The notes: a model not told the origin generated them from the sequence alone. Counted from the stretch's first letter, positions 16,373 through 25,820 are shown. The stretch: 49,701 bases of DNA from CAYJPA01 sp964371945 (GCA_964371945.1 CAYJPA010000041.1:1-49701), one strand, 5' to 3'. Translations and numbers: made by a program.

Positions 16373-16393
16373 ATCGAGCGGGACAGACGTCCT

Positions 16394-16903
16394 CTAGTTC
16401 AGCTGCTTAAAATAGAAAACGGTTGTGTGGAGCGTGCCGTCTGCCGATCGAGCCCAATCCGGAATACGGCCGGCTTCGGTATAGCCCTTGCGCGAATAGA
16501 GATCGTTGGAGCCATCGCCTTCGCGGGTATCGAGGTGGAGCAATGTGCGTCCTTCTCGCCGGGCGATCGCGTCGATTTCGTCCATAAGACGGCGCCCGAT
16601 TCCCTGTCGCTGGCAATCCGGATGAACGAGCACTTTGTTGACCTCTGCCCGGTGCCGGCCGTTGAGCCGCATCGCCAGCTCGAGTTGGGCGGTCCCGACG
16701 ATCTGATCACCTCTTTCCGCGATCAGCAGCACATTTCCCGGTCGGATAACACTTGCCCAATAGGCCCGAGCATCTTCGATTTCGAGTGGGGGCAAATAGC
16801 CAACCGATGCGCCATCGGCAACGACCGCGATCAGCACCTCGGCAAGCTGCTCGAACTGATCGCTATGCAGCTCCGATATCTCCCGAACGGTGACGGTGCT
16901 CAA
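16394..16903 (-). CDS. GNAT-family N-acetyltransferase
   Basis: A 169-residue acetyltransferase of the GNAT fold. The acetyl-CoA binding motif A is seen as VLVHPDCQRQGIGRRLMDEID, preceded by the IVGTAQLELAM strand and followed by LLHLDTREGDGSNDLYSRKGY, where SNDLYSRKGYTEAGRIP is the usual C-terminal strand-helix. The start appears to be TTG at 16903, directly behind a purine-rich stretch; no in-frame ATG is available before the core domain. The acceptor substrate is unknown. It is the last minus-strand gene after the polyol operon but separated by about 80 bp. Confidence 0.85.
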   Translation of the reverse strand: MSTVTVREISELHSDQFEQLAEVLIAVVADGASVGYLPPLEIEDARAYWASVIRPGNVLLIAERGDQIVGTAQLELAMRLNGRHRAEVNKVLVHPDCQRQGIGRRLMDEIDAIARREGRTLLHLDTREGDGSNDLYSRKGYTEAGRIPDWARSADGTLHTTVFYFKQLN

Positions 16904-16961
16904 CCTCTTCCTACTTCCTTCATAAAACTAATCATGAGAATCCAATGCTATCAAATTACCT

Positions 16962-16985
16962 AAGTTTGCTTGCAGCTTGCAGCTA
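16962..16985 (-). repeat. Heptamer repeat directly after a stop codon
   Basis: On the minus strand the TAG of the zinc dehydrogenase is immediately followed by CTGCAAG-CTGCAAG-CAAACTTAG. The same heptamer (CTNCAAG) follows the glnA stop at 34206 in the same phase to the stop codon. Confidence 0.6.
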
Positions 16986-18023
16986 TGCCGGCTCGACCAC
17001 AACCTTCAACGACTCACCACGCTGCACAAGCCCGAGTCCATCGACGATTCTTGCAAGTGGCACCGAGTGTGTGACGATCTTCTCGCCGGGCACCTGACCG
17101 CTCGCAAGCATCTCCAATGCAAGTGCGTTGTGCAGGCGGCTTGCTCCGAATGCGCCGAAGAGCGTCTGTTCGCGATAGTGCAGCACATTGCTGTCGAGTT
17201 GGACGATCGGCGCCGATTGCGGGAGCCCGCCGAAGAAGCATATTCGCGCTCCCTTTGCCGCCAGCATGAGCGACTGCTCTTGTGCCGCCGCGGCAGAATT
17301 TGCGACGACCACGACATCAGCGCCTTCCCCGTTTGTAGCTGCTTTGATCTGATCGACGAAATCGGGCGCCGATGCATCGAGCAGAGCATCGAATCCAAAT
17401 CCTTCCGCCAACGCGACCCTGCCTGGCAAAACGTCGGCAATCATGATCGGATGTGCTCCGCGAGACCTCGCGAGACATCCGTGCATGACACCGAGTGGTC
17501 CTGCGCCGGTGATTAACACGCTGTCCCCGATTCTGGTTCCCATCCGTTCGTGAGCGTTGACCGCGCAAGCGAGCGGTTCCATGATCGCCGCGATCCGAGC
17601 GTCCAGTCCGTCCGGGATTCGATAGAGCGCTCCTCCTGAAACCGCGGCGGCTGGCAATACAATGTAGGGCGCAAAGGCGCCTGGGTAGTCATAGGCGATC
17701 ACGCTTAGTTTCGGGCAAAGTGCCGGCTTGCCCCGTAGGCAGTAGCGGCAAGAACCACAGGCAATGACCGGATCGACCGCAATCCTGTCACCCATCGAGA
17801 ACCCTTCAGCCCCGGCGCCAATCTCGACAATCGTGCCCGCAAATTCATGCCCAAGGATTTGAGGAGGACGGACATTCGATTTGCCGTGCTGGAAGATTTT
17901 GAGATCGGTGCCGCAGATCGTTGCCGCGTCGACTTGTAGCACAACCTCGCCCGGACCGATCGCTGGATCAGCAACCTCCTGAATTTCAATTCGACTTGGA
18001 CCCAGGTAAACGGCAGCCTTCAT
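16983..18023 (-). CDS. Zinc-dependent alcohol/polyol dehydrogenase (MDR family)
   Basis: A 346-residue medium-chain dehydrogenase that would oxidise a secondary alcohol of a polyol with NAD(P). Catalytic zinc ligands are Cys37 and His59-Glu60 (GHEFAG); structural zinc is held by Cys89, 92, 95 and 103. The Rossmann part begins near VLITGAGPLGVMHG. The pattern resembles sorbitol/xylitol/threonine dehydrogenases. ATG 18023 has AAGGTGAG upstream and lies 13 bp after the FGGY kinase. In the operon it probably makes the ketose that the kinase phosphorylates; the polyol is not identifiable. Confidence 0.88.
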   Translation of the reverse strand: MKAAVYLGPSRIEIQEVADPAIGPGEVVLQVDAATICGTDLKIFQHGKSNVRPPQILGHEFAGTIVEIGAGAEGFSMGDRIAVDPVIACGSCRYCLRGKPALCPKLSVIAYDYPGAFAPYIVLPAAAVSGGALYRIPDGLDARIAAIMEPLACAVNAHERMGTRIGDSVLITGAGPLGVMHGCLARSRGAHPIMIADVLPGRVALAEGFGFDALLDASAPDFVDQIKAATNGEGADVVVVANSAAAAQEQSLMLAAKGARICFFGGLPQSAPIVQLDSNVLHYREQTLFGAFGASRLHNALALEMLASGQVPGEKIVTHSVPLARIVDGLGLVQRGESLKVVVEPA

Positions 18024-18036
18024 CGATTGCTCACCT

Positions 18037-19587
18037 TCATAATTCCGCCATCTCTCTCATCAATGGAAGAAGGGCTGGATAAGTTCGCTTAAAGAGATCG
18101 TACTGCCGCGCATAGGTCCCGGCGATCTCCTCGTCAGGCAGGTATGTTCGCCCGAACTTGTTCATCGATTGGCTGGCGGTGGCGAAATCAAGGTAGATGC
18201 CGGTACCGATTGCGGTCGCCATCGCCGCGCCAAACGCCGACATGTCTGGGATGGCGCTTGTCACGATCGGTCGATCGAGCACATCAGCGTAGATTTGCAT
18301 TGCGAGCGAAGACCGGGTCGCGCCCCCGCACGCTCGAATCTCGTCGATCACGAGACCCGACGCAAGCATCGATTCGAACGCCTGTCGGGTCGCAAACGCG
18401 ATGCCCTCCAGGATCGAGCGATAGAGATGCGCCGGCCGGTGCGACAGCGACAATCCCCAGAACGCACCGCGCGCCCTTGGTTCGGTGAAGGGAGTCCTAT
18501 TCCCATTGAAGTCGGGAAGCGCGATCAGTCCGTCCGACCCCGGTGCAATGCGCGCCGCGTCCGCTTCCAACGTCGCCCGTTCGTAGCGGCCATCAAGCAG
18601 CACATTGGTCAACCATGCGGTCGCTGATCCGGCATTGTGCAGCCCGACAACCAGTTCCAGGTTCGGTTGGGCGGCATGCGCATATCCGCCCCACACGCCG
18701 CTGCATCGGATTCGCGTCGAGCACTGCGTCAAAATGACATTTGACGATCCCGTAATCAGTGCGGCGCTCTTCTCGCCAGTTACGCCGAGCGCCAGCATCG
18801 CGGAAACGCTGTCGATTCCGCCTTCGACCACGGGGATGCCAGCCGGAACGCCCAAAAACTCTGCTGCTTCGAGTGTGATCTTTCCGGCAATGTCGCCGGG
18901 AGCGAGCACCTGCTTGGGCAACAGTGCGATGAGATCCGAAAAGCCCGCGGCCCGGTAGAGCCCCAGTGGCCAGCGTCGCTCTGTCGCGTCATAGAACCAG
19001 GCGGTCACAGCGGCTGGGATGTTGGCACTCCATTCGCCGGAAAGCTGGTGAATCAGCCAGTCGCCGCCTTCACAAACGACCGCGGTTTGTTCAAACAACG
19101 TGGGTTCGTTTGCGGCAACCCAGGCGACTTTGACCGGACCCCACTCAGGACTCACACCATCCGGACAAATCGTGAGGGCGGAATGTCCGGTTGCCTCGAC
19201 GGTTCGTGCTTCGGCCGTTGCTCGTACATCCATCCAGAGCAACGCCGGCCGCACGGGCTCGCCCGACTCATCCGCCAACACGACGGTTGATGAGGTGGCT
19301 GTGACGCCGATCGCGGCGACGCGCGCGAGATCGATGCCCGCGTCGTGTAGCTCACGAATCGCTGACTGCAATCCAAGCCACCAGTCGTGGGGCGACTGTT
19401 CCGCCCAACCGTGGAAAGGGCGCGATGTTGGGTATGCGACCCGCGAGTCCCCGTACAGTCCGCCGTGCTCGTCTACGGCAAGCACACGGATGCTTTCGGT
19501 TCCGCAGTCGACACCGAGCAGCAGTCGTTCCGTGCCCGCGCTTTCGCGGTCGTTCAAATCCAATGGCCAAATCCCGCGATGTGACAC
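18037..19587 (-). CDS. FGGY-family carbohydrate kinase (xylulokinase-like)
   Basis: A 516-residue sugar kinase of the FGGY fold. The N-terminal phosphate loop is LLGVDCGTESIRVL; GWAEQSPHDWW and IGVTATSSTVVLADESG are typical, the catalytic Asp is in EGGIDSVSAM, and the C-terminal ATP region contains RACGGATRSSLAMQIYADVLDRP. The open frame extends further upstream, but that extension overlaps the ATPase gene and has no kinase character. GTG 19587, 7 bp after the ATPase stop, is my best start, though one slightly downstream is possible. Substrate probably a ketose or ketulose made by the adjacent dehydrogenase. Confidence 0.87.
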   Translation of the reverse strand: MSHRGIWPLDLNDRESAGTERLLLGVDCGTESIRVLAVDEHGGLYGDSRVAYPTSRPFHGWAEQSPHDWWLGLQSAIRELHDAGIDLARVAAIGVTATSSTVVLADESGEPVRPALLWMDVRATAEARTVEATGHSALTICPDGVSPEWGPVKVAWVAANEPTLFEQTAVVCEGGDWLIHQLSGEWSANIPAAVTAWFYDATERRWPLGLYRAAGFSDLIALLPKQVLAPGDIAGKITLEAAEFLGVPAGIPVVEGGIDSVSAMLALGVTGEKSAALITGSSNVILTQCSTRIRCSGVWGGYAHAAQPNLELVVGLHNAGSATAWLTNVLLDGRYERATLEADAARIAPGSDGLIALPDFNGNRTPFTEPRARGAFWGLSLSHRPAHLYRSILEGIAFATRQAFESMLASGLVIDEIRACGGATRSSLAMQIYADVLDRPIVTSAIPDMSAFGAAMATAIGTGIYLDFATASQSMNKFGRTYLPDEEIAGTYARQYDLFKRTYPALLPLMREMAEL

Positions 19588-19594
19588 TATTCGA

Positions 19595-20758
19595 TCAGGC
19601 GTGGATGGTCTCCTCCGAGTCGCGGTCGAAGAAAAAGATATTCGTCCAATCGATCCCGATGCGGACCTGCTGGCCGATCTCATGCAACTGCGACGTCGGA
19701 ACCACGGTGCGAAGCAAACCATCCCCGGTTCTGATTTCGTACAGGATTTCAGTCCCCAGGATTTGGCGTGTGTAAACCTCGCCCGCGACTTCGCCAAGTG
19801 GCGACGGCGCACCGGTGCCAATCACAAGATGCTCCGGCCGGATCCCGACATACACCTCGGGACGATTCAGCTTTGATTGCAAGCTACGCACGATTTGATC
19901 GGGCAGGATCACGGGCCAGTGGTCGTTCGGCATCAGGTACGCGCGTTGACCGTTGTCGGTGATCCGGGCGTCCATGATGTTGATCGGGTGTGAGCCGATG
20001 AATCGCGCGATCCATGTGTTTCGCGGCGATTGATAGAGATCGAGTGGGTTGCCAAGCTGGACAATTTCCCCGGCGTTCATGACCGCGATCCGGTCGGCGA
20101 TCGCCATCGCTTCTTCTTGATCGTGGGTCACGAAGACCATCGTGGTCTCGATTTCACGGTGGATGCGAACGATCTCACCGCGCATTTGCCGTCGCAGCTC
20201 TGCATCGAGACTCGAGAATGGCTCGTCCAGCAAGAAGAGTCGTGGCCGCCGCACCAGCGCCTTCGCGATTGCGACGCGTTGGCGCTGCCCTCCGGAGAGT
20301 TGATGAATCTTGCGATCGAGGTACGAGTCGATAGCGAGCGTCTTCGCGACATCTGCCACCCGCTGTCGCGTCAGGGCACGATCGACCTTCTGATTCTTGA
20401 GCGCGAAGCCGATATTCTCGCGCACGTTCAGATGCGGATAGAGCGCGATCGACTGGAACACCATGGCGATGTCGCGCTCTTCCGGCGGAATGTCGTTCAT
20501 CACGCGGTCGTCGAAGGTGAGCTGCCCGCTCGTCGGCTGCTCGAGCCCGGCAAGCATATTCAGCGTCGTGGTTTTGCCGCAACCTGACGGACCAAGCAGC
20601 ACGAGGAGCTCGCCGCCATTGATCTCGAGATTCAAATCGCGAACGGCATGGAATGAATCGAAGTGCTTGTTGGCGTTGTTGAATCGAATCGTTCCCGACC
20701 GGCCATTCGTCACTTGTGAGCTTCCTTTCGAAGATGCGCCCGTGTCGTTGATCGCCAT
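19595..20758 (-). CDS. Sugar ABC transporter ATPase (MalK/UgpC type)
   Basis: A 387-residue ATPase of the CUT1 sugar-importer class. Walker A GPSGCGKT is at 56-63, the Q-loop in MVFQSIALYPH, the signature LSGGQ at 154-158, Walker B LFLLDEP at about 174-180 and the switch His at 212. The C-terminal about 130 residues form the MalK-like TOBE/regulatory domain (YVGIRPEHLVIG). ATG 20758 has GGAGC 8 nt upstream. It should power the fused permease encoded just upstream, although such ATPases can serve several importers. Confidence 0.93.
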   Translation of the reverse strand: MAINDTGASSKGSSQVTNGRSGTIRFNNANKHFDSFHAVRDLNLEINGGELLVLLGPSGCGKTTTLNMLAGLEQPTSGQLTFDDRVMNDIPPEERDIAMVFQSIALYPHLNVRENIGFALKNQKVDRALTRQRVADVAKTLAIDSYLDRKIHQLSGGQRQRVAIAKALVRRPRLFLLDEPFSSLDAELRRQMRGEIVRIHREIETTMVFVTHDQEEAMAIADRIAVMNAGEIVQLGNPLDLYQSPRNTWIARFIGSHPINIMDARITDNGQRAYLMPNDHWPVILPDQIVRSLQSKLNRPEVYVGIRPEHLVIGTGAPSPLGEVAGEVYTRQILGTEILYEIRTGDGLLRTVVPTSQLHEIGQQVRIGIDWTNIFFFDRDSEETIHA

Positions 20759-20801
20759 GAACGCTGCTCCAACTGGATCGGTAATCAGGTCGAAAACCCG
20801 A

Positions 20802-22799
20802 CTAAAGTGGATCGACGAGGTTCAAGCTGCGAATCCGGCGTTGGAACAAATAGGCCAGGATTGCCGGCGGGATGATGCCGACAAGCGACGTCGCGGCCAT
20901 TTCGGTTGGCATCGAGATCTGGAAGAACATCGTCGGCAAAATCGGTGGAAAGGTCTGAGCGGGAGAGCCCGCGGTCAGGAACGAAGCGAATGCGAACTCA
21001 TTCCAACAGACCATGAAGCTAATCGCCGTCGCGACCGCGATGCCGGGCCACGACATTGGCAGAATCACCCGGTAGAAGGTTTGGAATCGCGTATTGCCAT
21101 CGACTCGTGCCGCCGCTTCTACCGTTCGAGGTAGTTGCGCAAAGAAACTGGTCAGCACCCAGACGATCATCGGAACCGTCAGTGTGAAGTAGACGATGCC
21201 CAACCCGCGCTTTGTCCCCAGAAGTCCCCAGTCAGCGTAAAGGTAGAAAAAGGGAATGATGATCGCAATCGGAGGGTACGAACGAGTCGAAATAATAGTA
21301 AAGAGAAGCGCCGGCTTGCCGCGAAAGTTGAGCCGGCCGAGAGCGTAGGAAACAGGGAGTGCGACCGTCATTGTCAGGAAGGTCACGACCGACGCAATCA
21401 AAGCGCTGTTTACGATGCCCCGCTTGAGCGCTTCTGCCTGTCCGAGCGGCAGCAAATCTTCGCCTCCCGGACCCTTGGCGTCGCCCCCAAACAGGCGAAC
21501 GTAGTTGCTGAGCGTAAAGTCGTGTGGCACGAGGTGGGTCGGTACCGAGAGCAGCTCACTGTGGAACATGAATGACATGTTGAGCAGCCAATAGAACGGC
21601 ACCAGCGTCCAGATGACAAGGAAAGCGGCGAGCCCGTAAACCACGACCGCCCGGCCCCGGCGGAATCGCGTGATCACCCCGATCACGATCGCACCACCAG
21701 CCAGGAGAACAGCTCCGAGTCCGATGATGACCCGCAGCATTTCTGGGAAATAGAGGAAGCCAAGTAGTACGACGCCGCCGGCGAGCAGGATCGCGAACAA
21801 GCCCGACATGCTGAATGGACCAATCCGCCGCTCCTCGACGACAAGGATGTTGCCTGCTTCGTCTTTCCGCCCTTTACGCCGGTAAAACAGGAGCATGAAG
21901 TAAACCATCGTGATCACGGTCGATATCGCGACCAGAATCCAGCCAACCGATGATCCGTACCCATACGCTCGCTTCTGGAACGTCTCCCGATAAGCGACCC
22001 AGGTCAAGGTAGTCGATGCGTCGCCCGGACCACCATTGGTCAGGAAGAAAATCGTGTCGAACACGCGCGCCGCTTCGACTGTGATCAGCACCATCACGAT
22101 GAGCAACGGAGCTTTAATGTAAGGCAAGACCACATGCCGGAATCGGCCGAAGGGGCCGAGTCGATCCACCTTCGCCATCTTGTATTGGTCTTCCGGGATC
22201 ATCTGTAAGGTCGCAAGAATGAAGTAGATGCCCAACGGCGAGATTTGCCATGCGTGTGCCAGGGCAACCGACAACACCGCCCAATCCTCGGCCAGAAAAT
22301 TGAACGGCTTGTCTCGCAAATTGAATTTCAACATGATCGCGTTGAAGAAGCCCCATTCTGGGCTGTAGAGGTACTTCCAAACGATCGCCGTCGCGTAGAG
22401 GGAGACAGCCCAGGGCAGAATAACGACCGTCATCAAGAATGGGCGTCCCCGGAATTTCTCGTTAAGCAAGAGTGCTCCACCAACGGCGACCACAAGGCTG
22501 AATACCGTGCAAACGATCGTGTAGTACATCGTTACCCGAAACGCGTGCCAAACCTCATCGTCGTTAAAGGCATCTCGATAGTTTTGTAATCCGACATAAT
22601 CAATCCGTTTGAAGATCACGTCATATTCGTGAAGACTCATCCAGATGGAGTAACCGATGGGATAGGCGACAATCGCAAGCAGAACAAGAATCAGCGGCAG
22701 GACGAGAAGAAACGAAAACTGACCCTCGCTCAAGCGAGACGACGACCATCGCCGCCTGGAACCTGGCCGAGCTGGACCACTGGCCGGAACTGCCGCCAT
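20802..22799 (-). CDS. Single-chain ABC sugar permease: MalF-like and MalG-like domains fused
   Basis: A 665-residue membrane protein containing both permease halves of a CUT1 importer. Residues about 30-306 are a MalF/UgpA-like domain with six membrane spans and an EAA-like loop (EDQYKMAKVDRLGPFGRF, about 203-222). Two extra hydrophobic spans follow (about 333-350 and 355-376). From about 386 the chain is MalG/UgpE-like (VPFYWLLNMSF), with the canonical EAA loop EAAARVDGNTRF near 561-572. ATG 22799 is chosen: GGGAG lies 8 nt upstream, whereas the longer start at 22862 has none. No stop or frame change lies between the halves. The usual state is two separate genes. Confidence 0.9.
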   Translation of the reverse strand: MAAVPASGPARPGSRRRWSSSRLSEGQFSFLLVLPLILVLLAIVAYPIGYSIWMSLHEYDVIFKRIDYVGLQNYRDAFNDDEVWHAFRVTMYYTIVCTVFSLVVAVGGALLLNEKFRGRPFLMTVVILPWAVSLYATAIVWKYLYSPEWGFFNAIMLKFNLRDKPFNFLAEDWAVLSVALAHAWQISPLGIYFILATLQMIPEDQYKMAKVDRLGPFGRFRHVVLPYIKAPLLIVMVLITVEAARVFDTIFFLTNGGPGDASTTLTWVAYRETFQKRAYGYGSSVGWILVAISTVITMVYFMLLFYRRKGRKDEAGNILVVEERRIGPFSMSGLFAILLAGGVVLLGFLYFPEMLRVIIGLGAVLLAGGAIVIGVITRFRRGRAVVVYGLAAFLVIWTLVPFYWLLNMSFMFHSELLSVPTHLVPHDFTLSNYVRLFGGDAKGPGGEDLLPLGQAEALKRGIVNSALIASVVTFLTMTVALPVSYALGRLNFRGKPALLFTIISTRSYPPIAIIIPFFYLYADWGLLGTKRGLGIVYFTLTVPMIVWVLTSFFAQLPRTVEAAARVDGNTRFQTFYRVILPMSWPGIAVATAISFMVCWNEFAFASFLTAGSPAQTFPPILPTMFFQISMPTEMAATSLVGIIPPAILAYLFQRRIRSLNLVDPL

Positions 22800-22905
22800 T
22801 GTCGACTCCCGAGATCGTAGAAATCCTGCACGCGGATTCCCGCTCAGACCCGGCAAGACCATCGTCTGGATGATGCCAATGACCGGATCAGAGCGGGATG
22901 TGGAT

Positions 22906-22926
22906 GGACGGGGAAATCCTCCGTCC
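22906..22926 (-). promoter_or_regulatory. Intercistronic hairpin between binding protein and permease
   Basis: GGACGG (22906-22911) pairs with CCGTCC (22921-22926), with two further inner pairs, in the 138-bp gap after the binding-protein gene. No T-run follows, so it is not a full terminator. Hairpins here often protect the binding-protein mRNA and lower permease expression; that role is inferred. Confidence 0.4.
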
Positions 22927-22937
22927 TGTTTGACCTG

Positions 22938-24395
22938 CTAGAACTGATAGCGTTCCGCGAGGTCCAGGGCGAGTTGCTTGAGACCCGCGTGAACTTCCTC
23001 GACCGTTGATTGACCAAGAATCGCCTTCGGCAGATCGGTCATCGCCTGAGCATTCCACTCTTCCCACCAGAACGTTTGCCAAACCTTTGCGAACGGCGCC
23101 GCCTCGAGCACACCGTTTAGGGTGCCGAGCAGGTCTGGACTTGGCATCCAGGAGTTGTAGGCTGCGATCACCTCTGGGTCCTCAAGAATCGACTTGTAGC
23201 CGGAATTGAGTGCGGCCTCGATCGCCCAGCGTTTGGCAACCGCGAGATTCTCCACATCGTCACGATAGCCGAAGAATCCGGCAAGCCGGTACTTGCGCGC
23301 GAGCTTTTCCTCGCTGTCGTTCCTTGCCGGAACGGTGTAGATGCCCTCGTCGATCATGCCCCACGACTGCCCGTTCACCGGCAGCGCGACGCATTGTCCC
23401 GCGATCTGCGATCGAGCGGGGTCGTTGAAGACCTTGAGATCATAGATTTGCTGCGGGCTGAAGGCGTATGTCCCTTGCGCGAAAGCGTCGATCCAGTCCG
23501 CCTCGCCCATGGTGAAGACACTCTCCGGAACGATTCCGTCCACCAGCAACTGACGCCACTCGGTCAGAATCGCAAGTGACGCATCATCGAACACGGGAGC
23601 ATTGGCATCGTCGAACAGCACCGCGCCTCGGTTTAGGCACTCGAAGAGATAGCCCCAGGACACACCGAACCAAACACCGGCGGTGAACCAGTGCGGCAGC
23701 AACGGTACTTCGACCGCGCCACTTGCTTTGAGCTGGCGGCACATGTCGTAGAGCTCTGTCCATGTTTTGGGATACTGCTCGGCGGTGACTCCAGCTTTAT
23801 CGAGGATCACCTTGTTGGTTGCCATTGTCCCGCGGCAGGAGACGAAATAGGGCAACCCGGCGAGTTTCTCATTGACCGTCAATGACGCGAGTACGCCGTC
23901 GTACATCTCGCCTCGAGCGGCGTCGACATTCCACCACGCCTCATAGTCGTGAACCCAGCCGGGAACCGACCATCGGAAGAGCGTGGCCGGATTGGCGTAG
24001 GCCATGTCAAGGGGTTGCCCGGTAATATGGAAGTTCTCCATGATCCCGATGTAGTCGCCCGTAATCGTCTGATAGTCTACGTTCTCGGTGTAGGCGGTAT
24101 TGAATTTCGCCGTGTTGTCTTGCACCACTTCAGGTCGGTAGTTCCAACCCCGGAATACCAGTTGTTCCGACGTATCGATGCCTGCCGCGGGCGGAGTCAG
24201 TTTCGCGGTTTGACCGGCCATCCTGGTCAGTGAAATCCGCGGTTTGGACGCCGCTATTGCGGCCCGGGGATTGTCGAGATAACCGACGATTGCGGATGTT
24301 GCGACACCGGCCGCGGCGGCTCGCTTGAGCAGATCTCGCCGGGAGATTCTGCCTTTGGCATAGTCATCGTAAAGCTCGTGAATGGGTTTAGTCAC
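22938..24395 (-). CDS. Tat-exported extracellular sugar-binding protein
   Basis: A 485-residue solute-binding protein of ABC family 1. The N-terminus carries a twin-arginine signal: SRRDLLKRAAAAG at 18-30, then a hydrophobic stretch, so it is probably exported folded and perhaps anchored. Characteristic segments are LVFRGWNYRPEVVQDNTAKF, YPKTWTELYDMCRQLKASG and VFTMGEADWIDAFAQGTYAFS. GTG 24395 has AAGGGAG 7 nt upstream. It is the first of the transport genes, followed by permease and ATPase. The ligand is likely an oligosaccharide, sugar or polyol, not determinable here. Confidence 0.9.
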   Translation of the reverse strand: MTKPIHELYDDYAKGRISRRDLLKRAAAAGVATSAIVGYLDNPRAAIAASKPRISLTRMAGQTAKLTPPAAGIDTSEQLVFRGWNYRPEVVQDNTAKFNTAYTENVDYQTITGDYIGIMENFHITGQPLDMAYANPATLFRWSVPGWVHDYEAWWNVDAARGEMYDGVLASLTVNEKLAGLPYFVSCRGTMATNKVILDKAGVTAEQYPKTWTELYDMCRQLKASGAVEVPLLPHWFTAGVWFGVSWGYLFECLNRGAVLFDDANAPVFDDASLAILTEWRQLLVDGIVPESVFTMGEADWIDAFAQGTYAFSPQQIYDLKVFNDPARSQIAGQCVALPVNGQSWGMIDEGIYTVPARNDSEEKLARKYRLAGFFGYRDDVENLAVAKRWAIEAALNSGYKSILEDPEVIAAYNSWMPSPDLLGTLNGVLEAAPFAKVWQTFWWEEWNAQAMTDLPKAILGQSTVEEVHAGLKQLALDLAERYQF

Positions 24396-24686
24396 GTCGA
24401 GGCTCCCTTCTCATTTGTCGTCGCCGCGGAAAGTCCAACGGGCGCTTAAATGTTGGGCAGATGTAACAAAACGCAACTCTAACGATCGGCTAAAGCACCT
24501 CCTCTCAGGAGTCTTTTGTCATTACCTGGACCATGGACAACGCGTGATAGCGAAGAGAACGGTGGTCAATTGGCGCGATTCGGATCGGATTTGACTGGGT
24601 GAATGCACGTGTGTTCGAGTGCAAAACGGAACTCGCTCCGCTTAACTAAACTCGCGGTCTCCGAACACTTGCCTTAAGGCCTGTGG

Positions 24687-25691
24687 TCACAGCAAAATGG
24701 GAACGGACCGTTTCGCAGACTCTTCCACGGCCAGCGCAATGCGCACGGCCGCGAGTCCATCTTCTCCCGTGACCAGCGGTTGTCGTCCGGTGCGCAGACA
24801 GTCAACGAAATGATTCGTCTCACGCCAAAGCGCACCAACAATCTCCCCCTGAATCGATGGCCAGAGCATGGTGTCGGGCCACGTGAGCCGGTCGCTGTCC
24901 ATTACAGCAACCCCGCAATCGTGCCCGGTCAATTCTATTCGGCCCATCGTGCCAGTGACATCCAGCCTCTGATCGAAACCCGTCTGATGTCCCGCGGGCA
25001 GGATCCAGTTGAGCTCGACCAGCGCGATCGCGCCGTTTGCGAAGGTGAGTATGGCGTACGAAGCGTCCTCGACTGGACAACCCATCCCGGCGAGAAAGCC
25101 GCGCCGTTCTCGCGCCACCACCTGCGTCACCTCGCTGCCAATCACCCAGCGCAAAATGTCGTAGTCGTGCACGCCGAGGAAGAGTGGTAACGAACACCGC
25201 CCGCCTATACGCGTCGGCGACTCGACGCCATTCAGTCGCCGGACATAAGCGGCAAGTGGCGCTCCCAGCGAACCGGATGCCATCGTCTCTCGCACGGTCG
25301 CGTAGCGAGCGTCGAAGCGCAGAACATGACCAGCCATTATGAGTGCATTGCCGCGTTGCGCTGCCGCGATGATCGCCTCCCCATCGGAAACCGTGGTGGC
25401 AATCGGTTTCTCCACAAGCACGCCAATCCCTTGTTCGAGCGCTGCCACGCAAGGGCCGAGGTGTTGATCCTCCGGCGTGGCCACGATCAGGCCGTCCACG
25501 CCCCCTCGGGAAAGCAGCTCCTCGACGCTTCCATAACTGGGAGCACCCGCGGCGGATGCGGCCTTGCTCGCCAGCTCTAGCGAGATGTCGGCGACACCCG
25601 CGAGCTCCGCCACGGAATGGCGCGCGATGATCTGCGCGTAGGAGAACCCCATAAATCCGGCACCCACGACGCCGATCCGTGCCTTCTCCAC
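24687..25691 (-). CDS. Gfo/Idh/MocA-family oxidoreductase
   Basis: A 334-residue NAD(P)-dependent dehydrogenase. The Rossmann motif IGVVGAGFMG starts at residue 6, ATPEDQHLG and VLVEKPIATT (the conserved EKP) follow, and the catalytic-region HDYDILRW lies in the C-terminal domain, where inositol, glucose and other sugar dehydrogenases bind substrate. GTG 25691 has GGGAGGGA 7 nt upstream. It is the first long gene of the sugar/polyol operon, with a 291-bp gap before the binding-protein gene. It may oxidise the imported sugar or its 3-keto derivative. Confidence 0.88.
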   Translation of the reverse strand: MEKARIGVVGAGFMGFSYAQIIARHSVAELAGVADISLELASKAASAAGAPSYGSVEELLSRGGVDGLIVATPEDQHLGPCVAALEQGIGVLVEKPIATTVSDGEAIIAAAQRGNALIMAGHVLRFDARYATVRETMASGSLGAPLAAYVRRLNGVESPTRIGGRCSLPLFLGVHDYDILRWVIGSEVTQVVARERRGFLAGMGCPVEDASYAILTFANGAIALVELNWILPAGHQTGFDQRLDVTGTMGRIELTGHDCGVAVMDSDRLTWPDTMLWPSIQGEIVGALWRETNHFVDCLRTGRQPLVTGEDGLAAVRIALAVEESAKRSVPILL

Positions 25692-25724
25692 GATCCGTCC
25701 CTCCCATAGTTCCTGTAACGTTGA

Positions 25725-25740
25725 TGGGAAAACGATCCCA
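25725..25740. promoter_or_regulatory. Inverted repeat TGGGA-N6-TCCCA upstream of the Gfo/Idh gene
   Basis: TGGGA (25725-25729) and TCCCA (25736-25740) flank AAACGA, 34 nt before the GTG at 25691. Size and centre resemble LacI-type operators, but no LacI gene lies in the window. It is in the leader, downstream of the likely promoter, where binding would act as a roadblock. Confidence 0.4.
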
Positions 25741-25748
25741 GGGCGGCT

Positions 25749-25820
25749 TCAAAACTCTAGGTAAAGGGCCGCACTCTCAGCAACGTGTCCGCGATATTGC
25801 AGCCGTTCGAGATGTTCCAT
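25749..25820 (-). CDS. Possible 23-residue leader peptide
   Basis: ATG 25820 is preceded by GAGGAG with a 6-nt spacer and opens 23 codons (MEHLERLQYRGHVAESAALY...) ending in TGA, 57 nt before the Gfo/Idh start. The ribosome site AGGAG sits in the loop of a short inverted repeat ACCTG/CAGGT (25821-25836). It could be a regulatory micro-ORF or chance. Confidence 0.3.
   Translation of the reverse strand: MEHLERLQYRGHVAESAALYLEF

Noticed and set aside
19588..19821. N-terminal extension of the FGGY kinase
   Set aside because: It overlaps the MalK-type ATPase gene, is Arg/Ser-rich shadow sequence and precedes the conserved LLGVDCGTE start.
24497..24517. Terminator-like CTCCT-CTC-AGGAG hairpin followed by TCTTTT on the plus strand
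   Set aside because: Only a 5-bp stem and no plus-strand gene upstream that it could end.
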